DNA of 64,000 nucleotides, from NCBI RefSeq assembly GCF_000154725.1, contig NZ_DS544873.1, positions 2,865,397 through 2,929,396 on the forward strand, read 5' to 3'. Position 1 is the first letter of the stretch. Each line of letters begins with the position of its first letter. This document shows positions 1-7,589 of the stretch, in pieces. Below the pieces are notes generated by a model. It was not told where the DNA came from, ran no database searches, and saw only the letters and a list, made by a program, of their open reading frames with translations. Both the position numbers and the translations under genes were made by a program. Source of the DNA: Kordia algicida OT-1 (GTDB lineage: Bacteria > Bacteroidota > Bacteroidia > Flavobacteriales > Flavobacteriaceae).

Positions 1-60
1 CATCATACAACATATTGTCATTGTTGTTTTGATTGTTGCTATTTGAAAAAATTCACTCAT
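1..60 (-). CDS. Partial ORF at left edge with a CCMM run: second leader peptide or start of a gene
   Basis: An ATG at 60 (reading left) opens a frame that leaves the window after 20 codons. Its last visible codons read MTICCMM. The 12 bases coding CCMM are identical to those in the upstream leader peptide at 160-237. The ORF lies just beyond the terminator at 100-127, so it is either a second Met/Cys-rich leader in tandem or the N-terminus of the regulated gene. The gene itself lies outside the window. Confidence 0.4.
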   Translation of the reverse strand, partial: MSEFFQIATIKTTMTICCMM

Positions 61-99
61 TGGTTTTTTGAAAAAAAATTATTTTAAAATATAATCATG

Positions 100-127
100 A
101 AAAAAGCCTCTGCAATTGCAGAGGCTT
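100..127 (-). terminator. Intrinsic terminator of a leftward attenuator
   Basis: A perfect palindrome at 104-127 (arms AAGCCTCTGCAA and TTGCAGAGGCTT) is followed on the minus strand by a run of six T. It lies 33 bases beyond the stop codon of the Met/Cys-rich leader ORF, the placement expected for a transcription attenuator. Confidence 0.8.
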
Positions 128-159
128 AAAATTATTGTTGAATGCTTTTTTAAAGTTAG

Positions 160-237
160 CTAAATACAATAGTTGTCCCCTGCGGCATCTCTGCTACACA
201 TCATACAACACATCATATTTGAAACTTTATTAAACAT
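160..237 (-). CDS. Met/Cys-rich leader peptide (25 aa)
   Basis: This short ORF runs ATG at 237 to TAG at 160. It carries the run NMMCCMMC near its N-terminus, ten Met and Cys residues in 25 overall, far above chance. A Bacteroidota promoter ends 20 bases upstream and a perfect terminator hairpin lies 33 bases downstream. This is the arrangement of amino-acid attenuators: ribosomes stalling at Met or Cys codons would prevent terminator formation. The regulated gene would be to the left of the window, most likely a methionine or cysteine biosynthesis gene (inference). The peptide itself probably has no function beyond being translated. Confidence 0.72.
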   Translation of the reverse strand: MFNKVSNMMCCMMCSRDAAGDNYCI

Positions 238-256
238 TTTTCGTCTTTGTTTGTTA

Positions 257-289
257 CAAAGGTAAAGTCATAATTATTTATTTTCCAAA
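257..289 (-). promoter_or_regulatory. Promoter of the leftward leader transcript
   Basis: On the minus strand a -7 element TACCTTTG (264-257) is preceded 21 bases upstream by TTTG (289-286), matching the Bacteroidota primary promoter TTTG/TAnnTTTG with slightly long spacing. It reads towards the leader peptide start at 237. Confidence 0.6.
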
Positions 290-355
290 TATTTTTCAAA
301 AAAAAATTGTTTTTAACAGTTTTGTTAAGAAATGTAAAATTCTATTTTTTTGTTG

Positions 356-385
356 TTTGTTTGTACGAAGATTTTTATACATTTG
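356..385 (+). promoter_or_regulatory. metK promoter
   Basis: TTTG (356-359), 18 bases, then TACATTTG (378-385): an exact match to the Bacteroidota promoter. Transcription would begin just before the riboswitch fold, giving a leader of about 205 bases ahead of metK. Confidence 0.7.
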
Positions 386-390
386 CATCT

Positions 391-520
391 GATTTTTGAG
401 GAGAAATTTGAACTGATTGCAACCTCAAGTGCTGAACTTGTTTCAGTACCTAGTTCACTAAGTCGTGGACTAGATCCTGAAATGAATTCAGGATATTTAA
501 AAAATGCTAAAGCAGTAATT
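391..520 (+). ncRNA. SAM-II-type riboswitch (long-loop form) in the metK leader
   Basis: A first stem pairs TTGAGG (396-401) with CCTCAA (423-428). Its loop carries AATTTGAACTGATTGCAA, close to the conserved SAM-II loop, and the conserved 3' element AATGCTAAAGCAGT is at 503-516. ACTG (412-415) can pair with CAGT (513-516) to form the SAM-II pseudoknot. Between the stem and the 3' element lie about 74 extra bases holding stable hairpins (450-473 and 474-494), as in the long-loop variants reported for Bacteroidota. It sits 80-200 bases ahead of metK, the SAM-making enzyme, so feedback by SAM is the obvious role. How ligand binding controls output (terminator or translation) is not evident. Confidence 0.75.
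474..494 (+). repeat. REP-like hairpin inside the metK riboswitch loop
   Basis: Stem ATCCTGAA / TTCAGGAT with a 5-base loop (ATGAA). The same 8-bp stem with a different 5-base loop occurs at 28511-28531 between etfB and etfA. A second hairpin, CTAGTTCAC / GTGGACTAG with one G-U pair, abuts it at 450-473. Confidence 0.65.
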
Positions 521-596
521 TTATACTTCTTTAGCCGACAAAGCAATCTCTTTTTTATTTTTCCTTTCACTTTAACCATTAAAAAGAAGATTTATT

Positions 597-1853
597 ATGT
601 CATATTTTTTTACCTCTGAATCCGTTTCAGAAGGACATCCAGACAAAGTAGCAGATCAGATTTCTGACGCTTTAATCGATAATTTTTTAGCCTTTGATCC
701 TGAGTCAAAAGTAGCTTGTGAAACCTTAGTTACTACAGGTCAAGTTATTCTTGCAGGAGAAGTAAAATCGAATACTTATTTAGACGTTCAAAAGATTGCT
801 AGAGAAGTAGTTAACAAAATTGGCTATACGAAAAGCGAATATATGTTTGATGGAAATTCTTGTGGTGTTTTATCGGCAATTCACGAGCAATCTGAAGATA
901 TTAATAGAGGTGTTGATAGAGCTACGAAAGAAGAACAAGGTGCTGGTGACCAAGGAATGATGTTTGGCTATGCAACAAAGGAGACAGAAAATTTAATGCC
1001 TTTAGCGTTAGATTTGTCACATTTAATGTTGATTGAATTGGCAGCTTTGCGTAGAGAAAATGAGGATATTACCTATTTACGTCCAGATGCAAAAAGCCAG
1101 GTAACTATTGAATATGATGACAACAATGTACCTTCAAGAGTAGAAGCGATTGTGATTTCTACTCAGCATGATGATTTTGATGAAAGAGATGAAGTAATGT
1201 TGGCTAAAATCCGTAAGGATATTGTTGAGATTTTAATTCCACGTGTAAAGTCAAAATTAAAACCAGAAATTCAAGCATTATTTGGTGATGATATTAAGTA
1301 TCACATCAATCCAACTGGAAAGTTTGTTATTGGTGGACCTCACGGAGATACAGGTTTGACAGGAAGAAAAATTATTGTTGACACGTACGGTGGAAAAGGT
1401 GCGCATGGTGGTGGAGCTTTTTCAGGAAAAGATCCAAGTAAAGTAGATAGAAGTGCAGCGTATGCAACACGTCACGTAGCAAAAAACTTAGTTGCGGCTG
1501 GCGTTGCTGATGAGATTTTAGTACAAGTTTCTTACGCTATTGGAGTGGTTGAACCAATGGGAATTTTTGTAGATACGTATGGAACTGCAAAAGTTGATTT
1601 ATCAGATGGAGAAATTGCAGAGAAAGTAAAAGAGGTATTTGACATGCGTCCTGCGGCGATTGAAAGTCGTTTAAAATTACGCACACCGATGTATAGCGAA
1701 ACAGCGGCTTATGGACATATGGGACGTAAAAACGAAACTGTTTCAAAAACGTTTACAACGCCAAATGGAGAAACAAAAACATTAGATGTTGAGTTATTTA
1801 CTTGGGAAAAACTAGACTACGTAGATAAAGTAAAAACAGCTTTCGGATTGTAA
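597..1853 (+). CDS. metK: S-adenosylmethionine synthase
   Basis: Makes S-adenosylmethionine from ATP and methionine, releasing phosphate and pyrophosphate; cytoplasmic and essential in most bacteria. The N-terminal ATP site GHPDKVADQ is at about 13-21, [12 protein letters not shown] at about 119, and the signature loop [13 protein letters not shown] plus [16 protein letters not shown] near 250-285. At 418 aa it is some 35 longer than the E. coli enzyme, owing to an insert rich in charged residues around 155-200 that is usual in Bacteroidota. The start ATG is preceded by AAAAAGAAG. It has its own promoter and a SAM-II-type riboswitch leader, and a terminator follows directly, so it is a single-gene transcript. 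Confidence 0.97.
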   Translation: MSYFFTSESVSEGHPDKVADQISDALIDNFLAFDPESKVACETLVTTGQVILAGEVKSNTYLDVQKIAREVVNKIGYTKSEYMFDGNSCGVLSAIHEQSEDINRGVDRATKEEQGAGDQGMMFGYATKETENLMPLALDLSHLMLIELAALRRENEDITYLRPDAKSQVTIEYDDNNVPSRVEAIVISTQHDDFDERDEVMLAKIRKDIVEILIPRVKSKLKPEIQALFGDDIKYHINPTGKFVIGGPHGDTGLTGRKIIVDTYGGKGAHGGGAFSGKDPSKVDRSAAYATRHVAKNLVAAGVADEILVQVSYAIGVVEPMGIFVDTYGTAKVDLSDGEIAEKVKEVFDMRPAAIESRLKLRTPMYSETAAYGHMGRKNETVSKTFTTPNGETKTLDVELFTWEKLDYVDKVKTAFGL

Positions 1854-1882
1854 GATTCTGAGCTTAGTTATATGTTAAAAAG

Positions 1883-1915
1883 GTCGCTTCTGTTGCTATG
1901 GAAGCGGCTTTTTTT
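1883..1915 (+). terminator. metK terminator
   Basis: Stem GTCGCTTC / GAAGCGGC (one G-U pair) with a 10-base loop, followed by seven or more T, 30 bases after the metK stop. Confidence 0.8.
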
Positions 1916-2045
1916 GTACAACCCTTTTTCGTTTCAAATAAAATAGTACCTTTAGCCTAGCTACATTCATTAAATTATCAATATAATTTAAACTAAAAAA
2001 GCTGGTTTCGTTCTGAAATTCAGCCAACAAACTATTTTTTATCTT

Positions 2046-2648
2046 ATGAAACATATTGTATTCATAGTACTATTTGCGATAAGTATACAAACTACACATG
2101 CACAATTTTCAGAAAATCACGCTATTTACGGATCAGGATCGCTAGATTTTGGAAACTATTTTGGTGCTGATTTGAATCTTAATTATGTGTATCAAGAAAA
2201 TTATTCTTTCAAAATTGGCTACAGCGGACACATTCGCAGTCCGAAATCAAAACCCGATGATTATTCCACAGGACTTTTTCGTGCTTTGACATTAGGAATT
2301 GCATCGCCATATGATAATTTGGAAACCTTTCATTTAATGGCAGGGAAAATTTATAAATTCAATGAGAAGGGAACAATTCGGTTGAATTTATCCGTTGGTT
2401 TGGCTCTTGTAAATATCAAAGAACCTACCAATTGGCAAATGAATGATAACGGTTTTTTAGACCAAAATTACACGTGGGATTATTATGAATATAGTACAAT
2501 CGGTATTATTATCAATCCAAAAATAGAGTTTCCGTTTACACGTCATTACGGACTCAGTATTTCGCCTGTTTTACAGTTGAATAAAGATCGTGTTTATATC
2601 GGAATTGGAATTGGACAAATGATTGGATTGTTGCGAAAGCGAAATTGA
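2046..2648 (+). CDS. Exported small outer-membrane beta-barrel-like protein
   Basis: A 200-aa protein of unknown function. Residues 1-19 form a typical signal peptide ending in THAQ. The mature part is rich in alternating aromatic and small residues (for example DLNLNYVYQENYSFKIGY, then GLSISPVLQLNKDRVYIGIG near the end), the pattern of an 8-10 stranded beta-barrel of the outer membrane. No enzyme motif is visible. A weak promoter (TACCTTTA at 1947-1954) precedes it and a bidirectional terminator follows, so it is transcribed alone. Barrel assignment is inference from residue pattern. Confidence 0.7.
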   Translation: MKHIVFIVLFAISIQTTHAQFSENHAIYGSGSLDFGNYFGADLNLNYVYQENYSFKIGYSGHIRSPKSKPDDYSTGLFRALTLGIASPYDNLETFHLMAGKIYKFNEKGTIRLNLSVGLALVNIKEPTNWQMNDNGFLDQNYTWDYYEYSTIGIIINPKIEFPFTRHYGLSISPVLQLNKDRVYIGIGIGQMIGLLRKRN

Positions 2649-2671
2649 TTGTACTTTAATTTTTTAAAATA

Positions 2672-2706
2672 AAAAACCGCTTCTATTAGCCCTTGAAGCG
2701 GTTTTT
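2672..2706. terminator. Bidirectional terminator
   Basis: AAAAACCGCTTC / GAAGCGGTTTTT with an 11-base loop; A/T tracts on both sides, so it can stop the barrel-protein transcript from the left and the lipoprotein pair from the right. Confidence 0.8.
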
Positions 2707-2849
2707 ATCATTAAAATATTACCTAATAATCTGATATTTGTTTCTAATAATATTGTAAAGTTGATGATTAACTTTCTATTTGTTAGAAAAAATGGCACAA
2801 AGTGATCTTTTTCAGGTAAAAGAGTGATGATCTGTAGTATAAAAAGACT

Positions 2850-3401
2850 TTACTCACAATTCTCATTGTAATAATGAATAACTTTTTCAAGATTTGATTG
2901 CGTAAATTCAGGTTTTTCAGGAAATTTTTCCCTAAAATCAGTACATTTATTTAATGCTGATAGCAATGTATAGTATTCGTTTTTTGTTCGAATATATCCG
3001 TGATAAACATCACTCACCACAAAAGATGTATTTCCCCAATTCGTAGGATCGTGCTCATACAATTTTAATGCTCCTTTCGTGATAATGACATCCATAGGTG
3101 TATACGAAATTGGATTGTTTGGTGTAAGCATTACCATTTCTTCTACATAAAATTCTTGACCTTTGCGATAGTGATACACTTGATAAATTTCATCATATTG
3201 AACGATACGTTTTTCGCGAGCTGCATTCACAACCTTCACTTGACCAAGTTTATTCATTCGTCTAGAAAAGCGTATTTTATTCCCAAATATTGAATCTTTT
3301 GTCTTAAGAATGATAAAACTTTGATTCTTTTTGGAAGATGGCAACGTTGTACATGAAGCAACTAGCAAGCAAATACAAATATTTTTTAGCAAATTTTTCA
3401 T
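2850..3401 (-). CDS. Lipoprotein, paralogue of its upstream neighbour
   Basis: A 183-aa protein with a lipoprotein signal: hydrophobic stretch then LVASC, Cys at 16, followed by TTLPSSKKNQ. It shares with the upstream gene the blocks FIILKTKD (about 29-36), a mid-region YDEIYQVYH (YDQIYQIHE in the paralogue), MDVIIT/MDIVIN, FVVSDVYHGY, LNKCTDFREKF, and a C-terminal YYNENCE. Two conserved Cys in the C-terminal third could form a disulphide. The gene is 12 bases from its paralogue and probably cotranscribed. Function is unknown; I do not recognise a named family. Confidence 0.75.
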   Translation of the reverse strand: MKNLLKNICICLLVASCTTLPSSKKNQSFIILKTKDSIFGNKIRFSRRMNKLGQVKVVNAAREKRIVQYDEIYQVYHYRKGQEFYVEEMVMLTPNNPISYTPMDVIITKGALKLYEHDPTNWGNTSFVVSDVYHGYIRTKNEYYTLLSALNKCTDFREKFPEKPEFTQSNLEKVIHYYNENCE

Positions 3402-3413
3402 CTTTCTATAGCA

Positions 3414-3989
3414 TTAATAATCACAATTTTTATTGTAATAGCGAATCATTTTTTCTAAGTTTTTCTTTTTACGTTGTTCTTTCTCAGTAAACTTTTTATG
3501 GAAAGCTTCACATTTATTTAAATGTACCAACAACTTTTTTCGTTTGTAATATTTATTGGCATATCCGTGATAAAAATCACTCACTACAAAATAATAATCA
3601 GGTCGAAATCCTGGATCATTCAAATATAATTTAACCTTTCCTTCATTGATAACAATATCCATTCCTACATGTGTATCAATGCGCGAAGGTGTTTCTTCAA
3701 TGATTTCGACTACATTGGGTCTGTTTTTCCGATCGAATTCATGAATTTGATATATTTGATCGTACGTGTACATCGTTTCAACTTCTTGACCATCTTCCAT
3801 ATTGGTAATTGTAACGCGACCCATATTTCGAAACGGATTTACAGACCGTAATTGATCTGCTACAATCGTATCTTTCGTTTTTAAAATGATGAATTCTTTG
3901 TTACGTTGCGATTCAGGCAAAGAAGCACAGGAAATCATACATAAGCAAAATAGTATCTTGACAAATAAAATGTTGGGAATGACTTTCAT
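3414..3989 (-). CDS. Lipoprotein, first gene of a paralogous pair
   Basis: About 191 aa from the ATG at 3989. An upstream in-frame start at 4022 would add 11 charged residues ahead of the signal peptide, so the downstream start is preferred; AAAAAGAAAA precedes it. The lipobox ends CMISC (Cys at about 21), then ASLPESQRNKEFIILKTKDT. It aligns along its length with the next gene (YDQIYQIHE, MDIVINEGKVKLY, FVVSDFYHGY, LNKCEAFHKKF, YYNKNC). The repeated pair suggests a local duplication. Probably anchored to a membrane facing the periplasm; role unknown. Confidence 0.75.
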   Translation of the reverse strand: MKVIPNILFVKILFCLCMISCASLPESQRNKEFIILKTKDTIVADQLRSVNPFRNMGRVTITNMEDGQEVETMYTYDQIYQIHEFDRKNRPNVVEIIEETPSRIDTHVGMDIVINEGKVKLYLNDPGFRPDYYFVVSDFYHGYANKYYKRKKLLVHLNKCEAFHKKFTEKEQRKKKNLEKMIRYYNKNCDY

Positions 3990-4053
3990 TTTTCTTTTTT
4001 TTATAAAATTAAGAAAGATCAATCTGTAAAAACATACGATGTTTTGCGTAGTT

Positions 4054-4084
4054 TTTGTAGTTCTTGTTTAAAACTGTAACTTCG
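4054..4084 (+). promoter_or_regulatory. Promoter of the DUF4419 gene
   Basis: TTTG (4054-4057), 19 bases, TAACTTCG (4077-4084); one mismatch to the Bacteroidota -7 consensus. The start codon is 26 bases downstream. Confidence 0.6.
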
Positions 4085-4109
4085 AAAAGATTCCAAGTAA
4101 ACTTGAAGT

Positions 4110-5858
4110 ATGATTACAACAAAAACCAAAGATTCAATTACTTTTCATATTGAAACTTTAGAACGACCTGATGATTTGGTAGACGAAAAAGCATTTAGTG
4201 AAATCGCGCAAACCTTTTCTTCAAAAATAGAATACTTACCAAATCCTGATGAGAAATTAATAGCAGGAGGTTCGCATGCGTTTTTATACGGATTGTATCT
4301 AGCATACTCACAACACAGACCATTTACGCTTTCGCCTGATATGATTTGGTTGTTGGTTTTGCAAGGAATTTCAAATCATGTAAATTTTTCCTATCAAGCT
4401 AAAGAAAATCTATTTCCACAGTTAACTAATAAACAGACGATTACCATTGAAAGTAATAATATTTTCCTTGGCGATCCTGAAAGTCCGTGGCACGAAACCA
4501 CAGCACAATTTACCAACCAAATTGAAAAAATTGTGGGTTCGGAGATTATTGCCGATTTACGAGCTGATTTTAGTACTACAACATTAGCTTCAAAAGTAGT
4601 TAGTGAAATTACAATAATGGATGCGTTTAAATCCTATTTTGATTATGATATTGCTGTTTGTGTTTGTGGAATTCCTGAATTAAAACTTGAAGGTTCTGCT
4701 ACCGATTGGAATCGCATGTTAGACAAGTTGGAAATCTTGAAAAAGTATGATATGGAATGGTGGTATGAAGACTTAAAACCCATCATCACAAAAATTAAAG
4801 ATACTGCCGAAGAAATTATAGATAATGAATTTTGGATGCACATTTTTAAAGTTCATACTACGGAAGAATATGGAAATCCGAAGTCTGTTGATGGCTGGAT
4901 AACCAAGTTTTTCCCTTTTGATAATATTGGCTATCGAATTGATTTGAGAAAAATAAAAGGATACGGAATTGATGACCTTTTTGAAAAATTACCGAAGCAA
5001 ATAGTAACTGTGAATTTTAGACATCTGTTATATGACTTACAAGGTAATTTGCTCGAAGAAACAGCCATGGAATATTTGGGTGGCTTTGTCGGGATTTCTC
5101 AACATCACGAAACTCAGTTTTTAAAACCAGAAATCAATTGGATCATTGGTCACCAAACGAAAGAAACGATTACTGATAAAAAAGAAATAGATAAAAATCG
5201 GCTACCTTCAAAGGCATTTCATAATATAAAAATGATTCCCGAAGAAGTTTTTGATGTAAATGAATGGGAATATTTACACTTAGGTTTTACGAACAAGGTT
5301 GTTATTTCAGAACGTGCAAAAGAGCTAAAATTTGAACACTTAACTATTAGTGGAGAAATTAACAGCGAAACTATCAGAAGACTGGAATCGTACTTCGACT
5401 GGACAAAAAAATTCATTACAGTTAATGACAAAAGGCTTGGTGAAGACAGGTTTTCTTCCGAAGAATATCAAGAATATATCCAACAGATCAAACAAAAATA
5501 TGTTCCGAAAACAGGAAAATCAAATTATGTGCAAGGTGAAATGATGCGAACTGTTGAAAAATTGGAAGAAGAAGCTATTCAGCATCAAAATAAAAACTAT
5601 ACTAAAATATGTCATGGACGATTAGCTTCTTTTTTAGATAAATATTTATATGATGAAGATGTTTTTATTGAAATACACCTGACTGAGATCCTCCTTACCT
5701 TAGAAAGATTTAAAAATAAAAATAGATCGCTTAAAGAAATTCAAGATCATGGTTATAGTCTTGCATACGAATATAAGTATATCAAAGAACGAATCGTAGA
5801 ATGGCATTTGCATTATGGTCCAACTAAACTTGAAGAAGATCCGAAGTTATGTCTCTAA
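4110..5858 (+). CDS. DUF4419 domain protein
   Basis: 582 aa, no signal peptide or membrane segment, so probably cytoplasmic. Residues about 45-400 match what I know of DUF4419: the hallmark near 55-90 reads HAFLYGLYLAYSQHRP, then LSPDMIWLLVLQGISNHV, followed by a WW-containing helix (MEWWYEDLKPI) and FFPFD with a GFVG segment. The C-terminal 180 residues (about 400-582) are charged, mostly helical, and not part of the family core as I know it. The family is found in bacteria and fungi and has no known biochemical function. The gene has its own promoter and stands alone. Confidence 0.8.
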   Translation: MITTKTKDSITFHIETLERPDDLVDEKAFSEIAQTFSSKIEYLPNPDEKLIAGGSHAFLYGLYLAYSQHRPFTLSPDMIWLLVLQGISNHVNFSYQAKENLFPQLTNKQTITIESNNIFLGDPESPWHETTAQFTNQIEKIVGSEIIADLRADFSTTTLASKVVSEITIMDAFKSYFDYDIAVCVCGIPELKLEGSATDWNRMLDKLEILKKYDMEWWYEDLKPIITKIKDTAEEIIDNEFWMHIFKVHTTEEYGNPKSVDGWITKFFPFDNIGYRIDLRKIKGYGIDDLFEKLPKQIVTVNFRHLLYDLQGNLLEETAMEYLGGFVGISQHHETQFLKPEINWIIGHQTKETITDKKEIDKNRLPSKAFHNIKMIPEEVFDVNEWEYLHLGFTNKVVISERAKELKFEHLTISGEINSETIRRLESYFDWTKKFITVNDKRLGEDRFSSEEYQEYIQQIKQKYVPKTGKSNYVQGEMMRTVEKLEEEAIQHQNKNYTKICHGRLASFLDKYLYDEDVFIEIHLTEILLTLERFKNKNRSLKEIQDHGYSLAYEYKYIKERIVEWHLHYGPTKLEEDPKLCL

Positions 5859-5989
5859 ACCTACAATGTATTCACTACTACTCTATTTGGTCAAAACCTA
5901 ATGGAAATTATCGATGCCGTAAATAAATTGCTTAGATTGAAACATATTTCTGCGTAATTCGTCTTGTAATAAACAACTGTTTTATTCTT

Positions 5990-7273
5990 ATGAAACCCAA
6001 TCAGCTTTCTAAAATATTTCTTGTCACTTTGCTTGTTACCATTAGTGTTTCAGCATTTTTTACCTATAATTTAGAAACTAAAAAAAGAAGTTTAACGGCA
6101 GATAAAATTGAACTATCTGATATAAAATACGGAATGTTTAATATTGATGCTTGGGAAGAACAATTTGCCGAAATTATCACCAAAAAACTGAAAGAACTTA
6201 AGCTTTCGGGCGATACTAGAAAAGAAGCTCGCGTTAAGATTCGGACGTTTTTATACGATGCTATCGATAAGTTTGAAGTTGCTTACAAAGCAAAAAACGA
6301 TCAGAAATCAACTTTTGGTATTTCATTGCGGAATTTGGGTGCAGAATTCTTTGAAATCTTTGGTGAGCTAAAAAAACATGTTCCTGTCATTACGGAAGAT
6401 ATTCTTGACTTTTTGGAAGATGAAGAAAATCGAGAAAACATTAAAAACTACATTTTAGCACAAATCAATTCGTATACTGAAGGAACTTTTCAGAAAATAA
6501 ATTACACGACATACAACAATATTATTGCGAAATACAATGCTGAATCTAGTGAAGATTGCCAAACAATCATTTCTCAAAAACAGACAGTTCTTATAACGCA
6601 ACAAACTACTATCATTCTAGTTTTAATCCTTGCATTCATCGGAATATTGAGCTACATTCTTTTTGACAAAAACCCAACAAATTTTAAAATCACGTTATAT
6701 GTTTTGGCGGCGGTTCATTTGTTGGCTTTGGGTATTTTTCTACCAATGATTGCGATCGATGCGCGTATTTCTTCGATGGAATTACAATTGATGGGCGAAG
6801 CAATTTCGTTTAAAGATCAGGTGTTGTATTACAAAAGTAAAAGCATCATGGAAGTTTCGAGCGTAATGCTGTCACAAGGGAAATTTAAAGTCATGTTGGT
6901 TGGTATTTTGGTAGTATTATTCAGTGTGATTTTCCCTGTATCAAAACTTATTTCCAGTGTGTTATTAATTTTTAAACGTTCATTAAAAGACAACAAAATC
7001 ATTCGTTTTTTAGTATTTAAAAGTGGAAAATGGTCAATGGCAGATGTTATGGTTGTGGCAATATTCATGTCATATATTGGCTTTACAGGAATCATTTCGA
7101 GTCAACTCGGACAATTAGAAAACATCACACAAGATGTGGACATTTTAACAACTAATGAATCTAAACTACAAAACGGTTTCTACTTCTTTATGGCATTTGT
7201 AATTTTGAGTATTTTTATTTCGCAGAAAATTCAAAAAATGATCGTAGCAAAAGCTCCAAAAAATACGCTATAG
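5990..7273 (+). CDS. PqiA-like inner-membrane protein with a large N-terminal extracytoplasmic part
   Basis: 427 aa. One membrane anchor at about 8-26, then a soluble, helical, charged region to about 190, then four to five membrane segments (about 202-222, 235-255, 302-325, 350-372, 397-415). The segment FKSGKWSMADVMVVAIFMSY (345-364) matches the paraquat-inducible protein A signature of GKWSM-D-hydrophobic. Members work with Mce-type lipid transport proteins in proteobacteria; no such partner is nearby, so a lipid or envelope-stress role is only inference. The soluble N-terminal half is unlike classical PqiA. Confidence 0.7.
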   Translation: MKPNQLSKIFLVTLLVTISVSAFFTYNLETKKRSLTADKIELSDIKYGMFNIDAWEEQFAEIITKKLKELKLSGDTRKEARVKIRTFLYDAIDKFEVAYKAKNDQKSTFGISLRNLGAEFFEIFGELKKHVPVITEDILDFLEDEENRENIKNYILAQINSYTEGTFQKINYTTYNNIIAKYNAESSEDCQTIISQKQTVLITQQTTIILVLILAFIGILSYILFDKNPTNFKITLYVLAAVHLLALGIFLPMIAIDARISSMELQLMGEAISFKDQVLYYKSKSIMEVSSVMLSQGKFKVMLVGILVVLFSVIFPVSKLISSVLLIFKRSLKDNKIIRFLVFKSGKWSMADVMVVAIFMSYIGFTGIISSQLGQLENITQDVDILTTNESKLQNGFYFFMAFVILSIFISQKIQKMIVAKAPKNTL

Positions 7274-7506
7274 TTGTTCAATAATTACTTTCTAAAAAAA
7301 GAAATGTAACTTTTTTCTAAATCCTGACGCAACCATTTTCGAGTTTTGTTATCTATTCAATAAAACCGACCCACATGAAGAATGTCAACTTTACCGTTCA
7401 TTTCCTTTCTATCTCATTATTTATTTTCAAAAAAGATAATGATGAATACACAGCAGTTTTGGCAACATAAAAATATTGCGGTTTTTTAATTATTTTCTTT
7501 TAAAAA
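7274..7506. other. Intergenic stretch without a convincing gene
   Basis: Between the PqiA-like gene and the convergent TonB receptor terminator. AT-rich; one 31-codon ORF at 7375-7470 has no visible ribosome-binding site or family likeness. No repeat or promoter match stands out. Confidence 0.5.
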
Positions 7507-7557
7507 GAGAAAGCCTTTCTGTTTGGTTTGCAGAAAGGCTTTCGGAGCTTTTTTTTT
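7507..7557. terminator. Terminator between convergent genes
   Basis: Perfect 13-bp stem (7509-7521 with 7531-7543; arms GAAAGCCTTTCTG and CAGAAAGGCTTTC), 9-base loop, and T runs on both strands nearby. It separates the PqiA-like gene from the leftward TonB-receptor operon. Confidence 0.75.
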
Positions 7558-7589
7558 ATTAAATAGTTTGATTGAATCGATGAAGTCTC

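Noticed and set aside
325-619. Overlapping frames on both strands across the metK leader
   Set aside because: They follow from the riboswitch and hairpin sequence and would overlap the metK start.
7375-7470. 31-codon ORF between the PqiA-like gene and the TonB receptor
   Set aside because: No ribosome-binding site, promoter or recognisable sequence; could occur by chance in AT-rich DNA.
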